Under the pieces are notes generated by a model. The model did no database searches, had not been told where the DNA came from, and worked only from the letters and a program-made list of their open reading frames with translations. A DNA stretch of 64,000 bases, taken from assembly GCA_949126835.1 (NCBI GenBank), contig OX421494.1, positions 4,873,853 to 4,937,852 on the forward strand, given 5' to 3'. The position numbers and the translations under genes were made by a program. The stretch comes from Anisus vortex. Its lineage: Eukaryota; Mollusca; Gastropoda; Planorbidae. Below, one piece after another: positions 21,421 through 34,139 of the stretch. Each line of letters starts with the position of its first letter. Position 1 is the stretch's first letter.

Positions 21421-23930
21421 TGGAGTGCTCAAGCAATTAAAATGGAGAATAAAAAGAGGAGAAAATGCGGACTTTTGAATATAGATAAGTGCACTGTATG
21501 GCATACATACTCTATAGCGCTGCCTACCAGTACGGCATTCAAAGCTAGTTAGTCGATCCTTTTACACTTTAATGATCTCCTGTGCTGTAGCCAAGAGGGG
21601 AGGTTGAAGGTATCATAATTTTAGACAAATGTAAATACACATTATTGAGTTGCGGCCTCAAGAGGTGGAAAATATTGTCAAAGCTTCATGACATTTCTAG
21701 CATCATATGGTCAGATCGAATTGAAAGTGTAAAACCATTTGTAGCTCTTCTACCAGGGGTTGAGTTGGCTTTGGAAGACCTGTTAAAGCTGAATCTGAAA
21801 ACCAGGAATTGAAATCTACGGAGCTATATGTTATGTTGGTTCTTTCACTTGCATCATAATGTCAGTCGTGTGGCACATTATACTAGTCCCTATTGACTTC
21901 TGCAACAAAGTCATTCAAGCTTGTGATGCGACTATAGATTTGGAAGTTGCAAACATAGAAAGCTTATAATATGCACAACTAGGGGCTTTGCGAAACAGTT
22001 GGAAAGCAATGTGGAATGAAGCTAAGCTTGTTGCAGGCAACCTGCAGATAGAACTACAATTGTTTAGGAACAGTAATACAACTGCCAGAAAAAGAACAAG
22101 GTTTCATGATGAGGATACACCTGATGAAAATGTGAATGAGATGAACGAAACAGAAGAATGCCCTGAGGAAGCCCACTTTCGAAAACACATATTTTATGTT
22201 GTATTGGATAATGACATAGTGTTATTGGAGGGCTTACAGTTTACAGTTTGGTTCAATTCAGTCAAAGATATTTCTGACACATTCAGCTTTCTTTGGACTA
22301 CCAAGAGATGTCAGAAGAAGACTTGAAGTATAAAGCTGCTAAGTTAGCAGAAAAGTATTCTAATGACATAAGTTGGGAAGACTTTGTTCAGGAAATAATT
22401 CACCTAACAATGGTTCAATATGCAAATTTTGGTAAAGAACAGTTGCGTGCAATGGAACTGTTAAATGCGTTGGCAAATTATTACAAGTTAGAAAATATTT
22501 TTTTAACATAAGTGTCAGTTCGAGGATGTCCCTTACAGCACCAGCCACATTAGCATTAGCAGAGAGGAGCTTCAGTAAACGTAAGCTAATACAAAATTAC
22601 CTTAGGTCCACCATGAGTCAGGATCGCCTGAACCACTAGGCTAGGCTCAGTATTGAGTCTGGCATTGCAAGACAAATAAACTTTGACACTGTAATTCGTA
22701 GTTTCGCCAAGAAAAAGGTACGCAATTTAAGGCAGCCCTGTTTTAATAAAACTAGTATTTTTCTTCTCTGTTTTTTTTTATCATTCATGTAGGCCTCATG
22801 ATGTATTTTTTGTTGACTATATCTTTTTAAGCAACAACAAGCATTCAAATGATGAATGATTTGGGTATATTTGTAAATAATTAATGATTCGACAGACTTG
22901 CATAAAATGCGATTAAGATGTATATTTATGTACTTTTTTGTTATACCGTATTGAAAAGTTATGAAGTTGTTGATAGTTTATACTTTATATAAATAGGCTA
23001 CAATTGAAAACGCATTGAACTTTGAAGTATTTTCAATTGACTTGATATAATATTGCTATTTATTTATTACAGAGTTTCACCTGTCATAGATATGTCCCAA
23101 ATTATTAAATCAAGTAGCTGTGACAACTACAAGTAGCTTACCTTAACATTGGTCTCATATTCTCAATTGACTCTCTCAATTTTGCCATTCAATTTAATCC
23201 ATATTAAAATGAATTATGACTAGTTAATTGACAATTTAATTGTCCAACTTTAAAACTTCCAATACTTTTCTAGTTCTTTTCAACCAAATTACTCATCAAT
23301 CATCAGAGAGAGTCACTTTTCCCATTTTACACATTTTTGCAATATTTGCAAGATCAATTCTGATTAATACTGAAGCGGAGGAACAATTATATCTACAACA
23401 ATTTAAACTAAGAACTATAATATGTACTTGATTAATGTATTTTCGTAATAGACCTGTAAGGCTGTGATTGAAATGATTACACTCTAGGTCCTAACGGTAA
23501 ATGGTAACACTTATGTCAGTTTCACAAAATGATCCACATAACTTTTAAAAAACTTTTAAACTTTTCAAAAGATTCCTCATTTTTCAAACGTATGTAATAC
23601 AAATAAATCATCTAGATATGACTAGTGTAATTTGGGTTAGAAAAAAAAATTGTGTTGGCCCATAAATATCTCGTACCGGCATCTTTTTTTTTTTTCTCTC
23701 GAGGGCCTTTGTACCGGATTCATTAATTTAATGGCGAAGTCAAACGATGAAATGGTTGATGATATTTGTGGATAATGCTTTGAATACCAGATATATATAT
23801 TAAGTGAGTAAGTAATTTTAATGAATATTTATTTTTTATACATGTATATATAGCTCAGTGCCGTACAGTGCACTTATCTATATTAAAAAGTTCGCATTTT
23901 CTCCTACAATTTAATTGCTTGAGCACTCCA
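21421..23930 (+). mobile_element. 2.5-kb element with long inverted repeats
   Basis: Left sequence 21421-21501 (TGGAGTGCTCAAGCAATTAA..., GAGAAAATGCGGAC..., ATAGATAAGTGCACTGTA) reappears inverted at 23860-23930 with small indels. The pair bounds a decayed hAT-type transposase. The flanks are TA-rich, so a target duplication cannot be defined. Inverted repeats of 70-80 bp are longer than usual for hAT, so the transposase fragment may instead have been captured by another kind of element. Confidence 0.8.
21620..22735 (+). pseudogene. hAT-type transposase pseudogene (DUF4371/ZMYM1-like)
   Basis: Conceptual pieces include a WSDRIESVKPF-like block near 21705, the acidic stretch after RKRTRFHDEDTPDEN near 22090, and YKAAKLAEKY...ELLNALANYYK near 22330-22490. 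After a frame change, the C-terminal LALAERSFSKRKLIQNYLRS block at 22545-22610 is followed by a stop and RLSIESGIARQINFD. This order is typical of hAT dimerisation-domain proteins. At least one frameshift and several stops make it inactive. Confidence 0.8.
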
Positions 23931-24364
23931 TCTATATATATATATATCATATTATATATATTATATAGCTCAGTGTGTATAACTTTCTCGCATAATACTC
24001 CAAGTCTTTGATCGCCTCCTCTCTGCAGGTAAAAGCTTTAAGTCCCGTGGTCTCTGGGGCTGGAGTAAAGAGCATTCGGATATAGAGTTTAGTGGAGCTG
24101 GTGATGAGCACTGTGGAGCTGTTGAAGTAAAGTGGAACTTTGTAAGGAGTGGAGCAATAACCCAGATTTAAAATAAAAAAATTTCTATTGTTCTACACTG
24201 CTCTACACCTATTGAATGGTGTGTGGCTTAGTGGCAGGAATTTAGATTCCTGTTTTCCTATAGAAGTTTGCAAGACAAAATTTGTCGACGGAGGATATTA
24301 TAATATATAAGTTTAATTATAAATAAATACCTCCTTGTCATTAAACTAACTTTCTTTTGTAGTA
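23931..24364. other. Gene-free interval
   Basis: After TA repeats the sequence carries GGAGCTG-type words (24090-24135) with no coding frame. Nothing further is recognised. Confidence 0.45.
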
Positions 24365-24632
24365 GTAAAGTATTCCGTCGGACTTAAATGGTCCACGGGG
24401 CCGAAAAACTAGCGTTCACATGTTTCTGTGGCTACGGCTTACTAGTGGATTGTGTGGCCAGCACAATGCCCAGCATCCTTTAATTTACCTAAATGAATTC
24501 AGGAACCCATCAGAGCTGGATAGACTCAGAGACACCCTCCAGACCTGAGAACAAAGCCTAGGCTTCGCCAGGATTTGAACCCAGGACCTTCAGTAGGTCA
24601 GTCGAACGTGCTGCCTTCATCCACCGCATCCC
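24365..24632 (-). mobile_element. tRNA-derived SINE, minus copy
   Basis: The same family as at 2417. The B box complement GGATTTGAACC is at 24571-24581, the ACACCCTCCAGACC body is present, and the tail end CCGTCGGAC is at the left edge. It is more diverged than the 2.4-kb copy. Confidence 0.8.
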
Positions 24633-26504
24633 ATACTTCCACTTATTTAACTTGTTATGTTTGGATTTTTTTGAAAAGTGTGTGTCCGAGATTGGGGGCT
24701 TATAAAAAGGGGCGTCTAGCCGAGACATGCAGTAACTCTCACTTGACGCCCTAATGGACATCTCCCCGAAGATCACAAGGCAGCGAAGCACCCCCACCCA
24801 CTCACACCCATCTCTCTATAGCCCCGTTTCTTTAGCACCCTCTTCTCTTTCCAACTATTCCGTCAGTAGCAGCACTACCCAGGCCCGCCCCAACAAACAC
24901 ACACACACACGCCCTTGTTGTTCACTCGAAGGGCGTCGGGGGTGGGTGTGGGGGGGAGAAAAGGTTGAGGCGGAGGGCACGCGTTGGTTACACCACTGAC
25001 CATCTGTCACTGTAGTATGTCTGAGGCGAGTTTTGGCAAGACCATCGTAATTACGGTGGTCTTGGTTTAGGGGTCCAACTGTGTTCTAAGGGAGGTAACT
25101 GAATAAATACAATGTGTTCTAAGGGAGGTAACTAGATAAATACAATATGTTGGGAAGACAAACAAAAAAAGTTTATCTAATATTATTATATCAGTGCCTG
25201 GCCCAACTGCAAATATTTGATTTACTGAGAGTAATTTTATAATCGTTTATTGTTGTTGCTTCGTGTGTGTGTGTGTTATTGTTTATAATACTTATGAATA
25301 GTCTACCTTGAAAAAAATCACGTTTAATTTTTAAAACGTCTGAACTACCTGACGGACACTTTGAAACGTCGACAAATACCTGCAAGGAGTTCTAAATATA
25401 GATTTCTATCTGGAACAAATTCCTAAACTTTAAAAAATTTTAAAAAATGTCGTTTGTTTCATAACTGTGGTTAAGTGAAAGAAGTTATCTTCTTTGTTTA
25501 GATTTAAAAAAAAAAAAGAAATCAAGATTGATACAAAACTCAATAATCTATAAGGGCCTACTATAGATGCATATAAAGCGTTCTTATCTTTTTCTCTACC
25601 CGCGATTCGCATCAGTTTCTTTGAAAATTAAAATTTATCAAAAAATGTATCTTTGTTCTATAATTTCTATACATATAACAGATATAACAACAAAACAAAT
25701 TTATTGAGCAATCTCAGATTTAGAACGTAGGAAAATGGTGTGTTTTTTTTAAAGTTATGTTAAAGATATCTTATTTCAAGGGGGATAATAAGTTTGTATT
25801 CTTTGTAATACTACTTGTGTTGATATTCAGTACAATTCTTTTATTTTGTTTATTGCATTTATACATTACATTAAAAAAAATATTTAACCACCTAAAGTAC
25901 CCTTCGTATTAAAAATAAAATACATAAAACTTAAAAAATATTTAATAATTATACATTCAATGTGCAATATAAAAAGCAGTTATTTTACTACGCATTAGTT
26001 GTATTACTAATTTATTTGTTCCAGTTTACTTAGCAGTTTCAAAATTACATTAATTTGCTAATTCTACTCTATTAAAAACATAATCCTGTGGGTAAGCCGA
26101 GTGGATTAAGAAGTTAGACATTTTCATAACTTTTTCTATTTCTAATAACTATACTCTCTTTAAAGTTGGGGAAAATGTCGTAGAATTAAGATCTACTATT
26201 GTTTAGAAGCCCCGTCAATTCTTGGGGTGGAAAGAATAGGCATATAACCTCCATTGTACTTTAAGAACATTTCTGCATTGACCGACTTTCCATCTTCCTG
26301 TTGATTAAAAACATGTCACGCAGACTCATTGCCAATTCCATCACATTCTACCCATTCCCTTTAATCCTTTTATATTAACTTCCTTTTTGTGTGCGGTTAA
26401 TTATCTCTCTGATCTCTTTCTACCTCCATATTTATATTTTATTTCTTTCACTTCCCCTCTTTCTCCCCCCCCCTAACCGTCTTTAATCAAACCTTTCACT
26501 GTCA
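24633..26504. other. Gene-free interval
   Basis: This holds a C-rich low-complexity stretch (24770-24960), a tandem pair of about 34-bp units beginning GTGTTCTAAGGGAGGTAACT (25079-25146), a GT run (25263-25275) and otherwise AT-rich DNA. No gene is seen. Confidence 0.5.
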
Positions 26505-26745
26505 TTGTTGCAATACTTACCTGCTTTAGACCGTTACTATCTTACTTATATGTTAGGGCGGTTATTGCTTTATTTATTTGATTTGTCCCATGTTTGTAAA
26601 GTTTTAAATCATCAATTAGTTTTATATTTCTTAGTCTAGATATTATATCCGTGTTCTTAGTTGTATGTTAAATGCGCTCTGAGCTTACATTATGTTTGTT
26701 GGCTGCGCCATACAAATATTATTATTATTATTATCCTTCTCTAAA
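26505..26745 (+). mobile_element. Possible LINE/SINE 3' tail
   Basis: The stretch ends with AATGCGCTCTGAGC...GGCTGCGCCATACAAATA and an ATT repeat. Short hairpin-forming GCGC ends followed by ATT repeats are typical of CR1/L2-like 3' tails. No coding part is recognised, so the call is tentative. Confidence 0.45.
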
Positions 26746-27014
26746 TCAGTCAAGTAAACCTCTTCATTGATGCCCATGCTACCCCCTGTCTCAGAGTAAC
26801 TTCCCCTTTTAGCAACAATACGTATTGACAAATGTTGCCAATATTATAACTGACACCTTGGCAAATATTTATATGTAAATCAATAGACTATATCAAATTC
26901 ATAAATTATTTACATGGCCTTTGGTTTAAGTAATGAAGTCTTTCGCTTGAATTTGTTTTAGTGATTTGTACAATAATTATTATTACAATGAAAAGCCTAA
27001 CATTAATATAAAAA

Positions 27015-27100
27015 AAGATGCAAGACTAGACTCGAACCACAAATGAGCGTAGGACGCAATAATCTTCTTTATAGAAGGAGCGTCTGTAATATATAAGATA
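27015..27100 (+). mobile_element. LINE 3' tail fragment
   Basis: This matches the tail of the LINE copy at 20.5 kb (GAGCGTAGGACGCAATAATC...GAAGGAGCGTCTGTAATATA) but lacks the coding portion. It is a strongly 5'-truncated insertion on the plus strand. Confidence 0.75.
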
Positions 27101-27233
27101 ACATGTGTTTTAAAAAATTTAATTAATTATTAAATGTACATTTTAAAATTTATTAACCTTTCCCGTACCGACCTACTTCTATCTATGCTGCCTTCAGTTC
27201 CGCTATATACGCGCCCGGGACTGTAAGGGTTAA

Positions 27234-27535
27234 AATATTCTAATAAAGTATTGACATAAATTAATGTCATTTAGTACTGTCGTAAAGTCATAAAATACTG
27301 ACATAAATTAATGTCATTTAGTACTGTCGTAAAGTCATAAAATACTGACATAAGTTAATGTCATTTATTACTGTCGTAAAGTCATAAAATACTGACATAA
27401 ATTAATGTCATTTATTACTGTCGTAAAGTCATAAAATACTGACATAAATTAATGTCATTTATTACTGTCGTAAAGTCATAAAATACTGACATAAATTAAT
27501 GTCATTTAGTACTGTCGTAAAGTCATAAAGTACTG
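27234..27535. repeat. 47-bp tandem repeat, about six copies
   Basis: The unit contains ATACTGACATAAATTAATG, TCATTTAGTACTG and TCGTAAAGTCATAAA. Copies alternate between TTAGTACTG and TTATTACTG. An imperfect palindrome TGACAT...ATGTCA lies in every unit. Confidence 0.95.
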
Positions 27536-27540
27536 TCAAT

Positions 27541-28483
27541 TTTCATTCCTGTTAACATGGCGGCTAACACTATTGCCATAGCAGACATCAATCGCCAATT
27601 TTCCGTTTGTCTGTTAGTTTTTTCGCAGCATCTAGGGGAGAGAATGCCCAAATCCATAGTCCTTTAAAACAAATTGTATGGATTACTTACCTTGCACTAT
27701 TATATCGCCAACTTTCCAGGCCTCGCTCTAGTAGCACGCAAAATCAAAATAAATGTCTTATAGATAAATATATATATATATACATTTACAGGTCCTTTCT
27801 GTAGAATATTATTGCTAGCTTTCTGATTCATGTCTAAAATCAAATCTGCCAAATTATTTATTCGGAAGAAAATCGGTGCTTTGTCAAGAAGTTTGGGCCT
27901 AACATTTTGCACGTGTTCCATTCCAGCTTTTTCACTTTTATCAAATATCTTTATGTAAATTTTTTTTTGTTTGAAATACGGTAAATAGACTGATTTATGA
28001 ATCAACATATTTATTAGTTTTTTTATCAAATGCTTCATTTTAACTAGATGTCCAAATAAATAAAAACTTATGATTAACACATTAAATTTATCCACGAAAT
28101 ATTTAATGCATTAATTCTGGAATGTAAAACATCTGTTTGAGGTGGGATTTTTTGATGCATCAGACATTTTTTTTTTTACATATTAAGACTTTAAATAAAA
28201 TGTCAGTTATCTATTACAGTACGTATTTATTGTATTGGGCGTTATGCAACCTCTAAATCCCACAATATGTGTATGTTATATAAGCTCTATTGGGCATACT
28301 GTTTGTATGTTCCATACTCTGTATGCACTATTAAATACTGTATGTTTATAGTCGTATGTTCTATGTCGGCCTACTGTATGTTCTTTATTCTGAATGTACT
28401 GTGGTGCTGTGTGGTTTAGTTAGGGCTTACATTTGGAAGCACTAACCAAAACTCCCAGTACTTTCCAATACAAATGTTTTATT
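27541..28483. other. Gene-free interval
   Basis: The longest frame (131 codons, minus, 27700-28095) has no recognisable domain and includes a TA-rich tract. Around 28260-28410 the words GTATGTTCTAT and ACTGTATGTT recur irregularly, like a degenerate tandem repeat that resumes at 30660-30760. Confidence 0.5.
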
Positions 28484-28491
28484 GTATAGGG

Positions 28492-28688
28492 CAGCGATGG
28501 CGAACCTATGGCACGCGTGCCACAGCCGGCACGCAGGGCCATTTCCGTGGGCACGCGAGCATTCGCTAAAAATGGAACAGTAAAGTTATGGTCTTTTGTT
28601 TTAATTGCCGTGTTGGCACGTTGAAAGAAAAAAGTTGATCTTGTATTGCACTTTGGGCACGCGGACGCAAAAAGGTTCGCCATCACTG
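28492..28688 (+). mobile_element. hAT-type MITE with 8-bp duplication
   Basis: This 197-bp element starts CAGCGATGGCGAACCT and ends AGGTTCGCCATCACTG, its imperfect inverted complement. It is flanked by GTATAGGG at 28484-28491 and 28689-28696, a perfect 8-bp duplication. Internal GGCACGCG words resemble the end at position 80. It has no coding capacity. Its right end seeds the adjoining minisatellite. Confidence 0.93.
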
Positions 28689-30050
28689 GTATAGGGCCTC
28701 ATCTACGCCATCACTGGTATAGGGCCTCATCTACGCCATCACTGGTATAGGGCCTCATCTACGCCATCACTGGTATAGGGCCTCATCTACGCCATCACTG
28801 GTATAGGGCCTCATCTACGCCATCACTGGTATAGGGCCTCATCTACGCCATCACTGGTATAGGGCCTCATCTACGCCATCACTGGTATAGGGCCTCATCT
28901 ACGCCATCACTGGTATAGGGCCTCATCTACGCCATCACTGGTATAGGGCCTCATCTACGCCATCACTGGTATAGGGCCTCATCTACGCCATCACTGGTAT
29001 AGGGCCTCATCTACGCCATCACTGGTATAGGGCCTCATCTACGCCATCACTGGTATAGGGCCTCATCTACGCCATCACTGGTATAGGGCCTCATCTACGC
29101 CATCACTGGTATAGGGCCTCATCTACGCCATCACTGGTATAGGGCCTCATCTACGCCATCACTGGTATAGGGCCTCATCTACGCCATCACTGGTATAGGG
29201 CCTCATCTACGCCATCACTGGTATAGGGCCTCATCTACGCCATCACTGGTATAGGGCCTCATCTACGCCATCACTGGTATAGGGCCTCATCTACGCCATC
29301 ACTGGTATAGGGCCTCATCTACGCCATCACTGGTATAGGGCCTCATCTACGCCATCACTGGTATAGGGCCTCATCTACGCCATCACTGGTATAGGGCCTC
29401 ATCTACGCCATCACTGGTATAGGGCCTCATCTACGCCATCACTGGTATAGGGCCTCATCTACGCCATCACTGGTATAGGGCCTCATCTACGCCATCACTG
29501 GTATAGGGCCTCATCTACGCCATCACTGGTATAGGGCCTCATCTACGCCATCACTGGTATAGGGCCTCATCTACGCCATCACTGGTATAGGGCCTCATCT
29601 ACGCCATCACTGGTATAGGGCCTCATCTACGCCATCACTGGTATAGGGCCTCATCTACGCCATCACTGGTATAGGGCCTCATCTACGCCATCACTGGTAT
29701 AGGGCCTCATCTACGCCATCACTGGTATAGGGCCTCATCTACGCCATCACTGGTATAGGGCCTCATCTACGCCATCACTGGTATAGGGCCTCATCTACGC
29801 CATCACTGGTATAGGGCCTCATCTACGCCATCACTGGTATAGGGCCTCATCTACGCCATCACTGGTATAGGGCCTCATCTACGCCATCACTGGTATAGGG
29901 CCTCATCTACGCCATCACTGGTATAGGGCCTCATCTACGCCATCACTGGTATAGGGCCTCATCTACGCCATCACTGGTATAGGGCCTCATCTACGCCATC
30001 ACTGGTATAGGGCCTCATCTACGCCATCACTGGTATAGGGCCTCATCTAC
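28679..30050. repeat. 28-bp minisatellite, 49 copies
   Basis: The array spans 1372 bp, exactly 49 times 28. Each unit is GCCATCACTG (the last ten bases of the MITE), then GTATAGGG (its target duplication), then CCTCATCTAC (flank). Copies look identical by eye. There are no spacers, so it is not a CRISPR. Confidence 0.97.
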
Positions 30051-30150
30051 GAGACAGGTACCCAGTGTTTAGTTTGCCACTGGCATAAGCACTAGAACGT
30101 TACACACAATGACAATAGTGAGACACAAGGTGTAGACTTAGACCTTAAAA

Positions 30151-30656
30151 GCCTGGGTAGGCAGAGTGACCAGAATCAAAGGTCTTGGTGGGCAGAGTGA
30201 CCAGAATCAAAAGTCTTGCTGGGCAGAGTGACCAGAATCAAAGGTCTTGGTGGGCAGAATGACCAGAATCAAAGGTCTTGGTGGGCAGAGTGACCAGAAT
30301 CAAAGGTCTTGGTGGGCAGAATGACCAGAATCAAAGGTCTTGGTGGGCAGAGTGACCAGAATCAAAGGTCTTGGTGGGCAGAATGACCAGAATCAAAGGT
30401 CTTGGTGGGCAGAGTGACCAGAATCAAAGGTCTTGGTGGGCAGAATGACCAGAATCAAAGGTCTTGGTGGGCAGAGTGACCAGAATCAAAGGTCTTGGTG
30501 GGCAGAATGACCAGAATCAAAGGTCTTGGTGGGCAGAATGACCAGAATCAAAGGTCTGGGTGGGCAGAATGACCAGAATCAAAGGTCTTGGTGGGCAGAG
30601 TGACCAGAATCAAAGGTCTTGGTGGGCAGAGTGACTAGAATCAAAGGTCTTGGTGG
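30151..30656. repeat. 31-bp minisatellite, about 16 copies
   Basis: The unit contains AATCAAAGGTCTTGGTGGGC followed by AGAGTGACCAG or AGAATGACCAG. In the middle of the array the two variants alternate, so the effective unit there is 62 bp. Confidence 0.95.
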
Positions 30657-33234
30657 ACTGTTTGCTCTATATTTTGTATGAATTACGTGGCATAGGCAAA
30701 CTGTATGTTCTATATTGTGTACGTTCTATATTATATTTGGTCAATTAGTTGCGTGTTTCTATATACTGTTTATGCTATATTTTTGGTACGAAGAGATTGT
30801 GTGATCCTGACGATGCTCCCCCGTCACTAATTTCCCGTTTTCAAACACATACCATAATAATAATAATAATAATGAACCTAAATCTTACATAACATAACGT
30901 TTTAAAATTGTTAGCTTTTAATATTATTTACATAATTCAGTCTTTAAAAATTAACAAAATGTGAAAATATGAAAACCACGTTCTATTTCTGGAACTCTTC
31001 TGGAACAGGGTTGTAAGATTAAAAAAAAGACTCCATCTGTCAGACTCTTGTGTTAATTGGCTATATATTTTCCGCAATGTAAGTTTTCTATACCATTCAA
31101 CATGTTATATATGTTTATACTATTGCATCTCTACTATAGTATCTAAACAAATACTGACAACGTTTTTGGAAACGGTTTGTAGGCTGTAACCATTAAGGCA
31201 TTTTGTCAAATGTTTGCGTTTGAGATTGTTGTTGTTTTCTTACTTGATTACACAATTAGTTTTGAGTGCAGTAAGAGGAGGTTAACCTGAACAGCTGATT
31301 CAGTGGTGGAGGAACGTTCTGCTGTGCTCATGGACGTTCGCAGAGGATGGTTTCGTAGAGTGTGTCACTTGTGCCACGACGTCCCAAAGATTTTTTTTTA
31401 AAAACAAATAATCCTCCTATGCGGTCGAACTTAGTATATGTTAGTTTCATACGGACTTGCCCGCCCCCTCCCCCATCATCCTTAATTTCCACATATGTCT
31501 GCGAACGCCTGTGGATGTTTTAAGATGTCAACAATTTGTGTTAGGTACAAATAAATTTTACAATGTGTTACGTTAAAAAATATATTGAATCATTACTGTA
31601 GTATGTTATATTGTGTTACGTCAAAAGTATATTCGATTATTATTTTAATATGTTATATTGTGTTATGCCACAAATATAATATTCGATTATAACTATAATA
31701 TGTTATATTGTGTTACGTTAAATTCTTGTCGATTATTACTAAAACATGTTATTAGCCTATGTATCAAGTTAAAATCGTTAAATTCATTATTACTGTACAA
31801 TGTTATTTTCTGGTGTTATGCTAAGTAGCCGATGGTTCAATTCTTATATTTATAAACACAAATAAAACAAACATACAGGCTATTTTAAGTTCATTTCCAT
31901 TTAATTATTTATATAAAAATAAAATGTGTACACAGTGACATTATTGGCTGTTAAATGATATTACAACAATCTTTCATTCACTGTGCAGTAATCCACTGGT
32001 TAAAAAAAAAAAATTAAATAAGTAAGTTTTAATCCAAAAATACAAACTAATGTTTGAATTGTCCAATCACATGGCTCGTATCATGGAAGCTTAAGAGACT
32101 TGAAATTTGATTGGGCCAACAAAATTTTTTATACGAGTCATTGAAATAATTTTTTTTTTAAATATAAAAATGATTGCTTCTTTGAAAGTATTAAACTAGC
32201 CAATATAATTTCGTAATTGAATGGGGGTTGGGGACTGGGGGTGGGGGGAGTAGGGTGCAGATCAAGACCACTTCCATGTCAAGGGACAAACAAACGTACA
32301 CATGTGCAAGTTGACATCAATAATTATGACAAAAAGATTAATGGGAATACACATTTGCAAATAGGTATGTGTGTGTGTGAAGATGTCAAAGGTCACTTTA
32401 CAATTTAGTAGCAGACGTTGCTCAACAAAAGAAACAAAAGTTACATGGAAAACAAAAAGTTACATTCAAAAAATTACTTGAAACAAAAGCGAAAGAAAGT
32501 GTAAATTCCACGAGTTTGTAATACATGAATTGATTAATGTCATTAAACCAAATACAAATTATCAATAAAAAAAACATGGATTAAAAATAATGTTGTTGTT
32601 GTTGTTTTTTCAGCAGACGCTTCAAGTTACGTGAAAAGTGAAAGGGTTAAAAATAACTTTGGCTTTGACGTGTACTGACACACGAAAATCTGGCAACAGG
32701 CAAACTTGTGGTAGGATTGATTGGTTTTCTTTCTTTTTTTAGTGCTGCTAGCAAATGCCGGCTTGTAATTGGTATTAGGTAAAAGTGTTGAGATGTACAC
32801 GCACTTCTTTTAAAAAAAACAAAAAAAAACAAATTGGTATAACCATAGATATGGTGTAAATTTTCTTCTTCATTTATGCAAAAAAAAAATGTAAACTTGT
32901 TAATCGTTCAATGTTTCGTTTTATTGTTTTTTTGCAAGAGTGTGATGACGCAATAGCCTCTTTCTCATCCCATCATCAATTTATAGAACTCTGCAAAAAT
33001 AGTTTAAGTAGGTCAGTGATTAAGTAGGCAAAACAAAATATATATTTATTTGTTTCTACATGCAAGTACATCGCATGCTTTAAAATATACATGATTAAGA
33101 AATAAGTTGGTGGAGATGGCATCATACACATGCAAGTTCAATGTGCTTTGTGCACGGGGTTACAAAGCATGCATCCAAAAATATGCAAAGTAACATTTAG
33201 AAATATTGTATAGAGAAATAATAATCTTTTAATA

Positions 33235-33236
<2 letters not shown>
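30657..33236. other. Gene-free interval with degenerate tandem repeat
   Basis: At about 31560-31830 a degenerate repeat of roughly 50-60 bp recurs four or five times, with words TATGTTATATTGTGTTACGT and TCGATTATTA. The remainder is AT-rich without gene signals. The open frame at 32217-32408 lies in G-rich low complexity. Confidence 0.5.

Positions 33237-33311
<75 letters not shown>
33237..33311. repeat. TA dinucleotide repeat
   Basis: About 75 bp of uninterrupted TA. Confidence 0.97.
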
Positions 33312-33319
<8 letters not shown>

Positions 33320-34035
33320 TGATATAGAATGCCTTTACGGTTTTTGTATCCTGATAAAATATTTCCTAGTATATTCCAAGAATAACAAGACTCTCTATAT
33401 ATATAGTCTATATAGTTTGGGTTAAGATGAATCCCTTTTTTTTAACATGTTATAGATTTAATTTAAAGTAAAGGTGTTAATTTGTTTTATTTGTAAATTT
33501 TAATTACATCTCCATCTTGAGTCTATATTTTTAGAACTTTGTAGTAGGGCCTACTGGTCAGTTTATTGAAAATGTATTAAAAGTAAGCACGTGGTTTAAA
33601 CAAATCTAGTCACAAACTTAATTTCTTTTACTACAAATTTGTGTTTTTACTGACTATTTTTATGATAATTGTGAATACCGCCAAAACAGCCATACAGATT
33701 TTAATCGTTCATAAAGCCCGCCCGCATGACCTGTCATTCAGCTTCAGGAAGTGACGTAAAATGTCAAGGCCCAATATGACCTATAAAATAGTATACATAC
33801 ATCTTTCTTTGTTCCAATTTGTTTTGGGTTTACTATACAGGCCTACAATATGTTAATTAAACTCAAGCTGTTTTAACCATTCTAGTATTTTTTTTATTTC
33901 TCTCCAACGTGCGTAAGTTAGTATTGGAGTTTTTATAATTATGCTCATTTTTATTTTAAATTTCAACACTTGAAAGCAATAATTCACTAAGAATTGATTG
34001 TGTTATTGAAAAGTTATCTTTTCTTACACATTCCC

Positions 34036-34139
34036 AGCGGGCACAACACGTTGTATCGACGAAGAAAAAAAAACGTGAAAATCACGAAAGCACGGGGTAA
34101 TCACGTTTTTCCCCCGTCGATACGACGTGGTTTGGGGGT
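34036..34139. mobile_element. Foldback MITE, CAGCGGGCAC family, copy 1
   Basis: The left arm CAGCGGGCACAACACGTTG and TATCGACG is mirrored by CGTCGATA and CGACGTGG on the right, where the outer end is degraded. The same ends appear in the better preserved copy at 47893-48006. No coding capacity. Confidence 0.75.

Noticed and set aside
28679..30050. CRISPR-like regular 28-bp repeats
   Set aside because: The units abut directly, with no unique spacers, and the genome is eukaryotic. It is a minisatellite seeded by a MITE.
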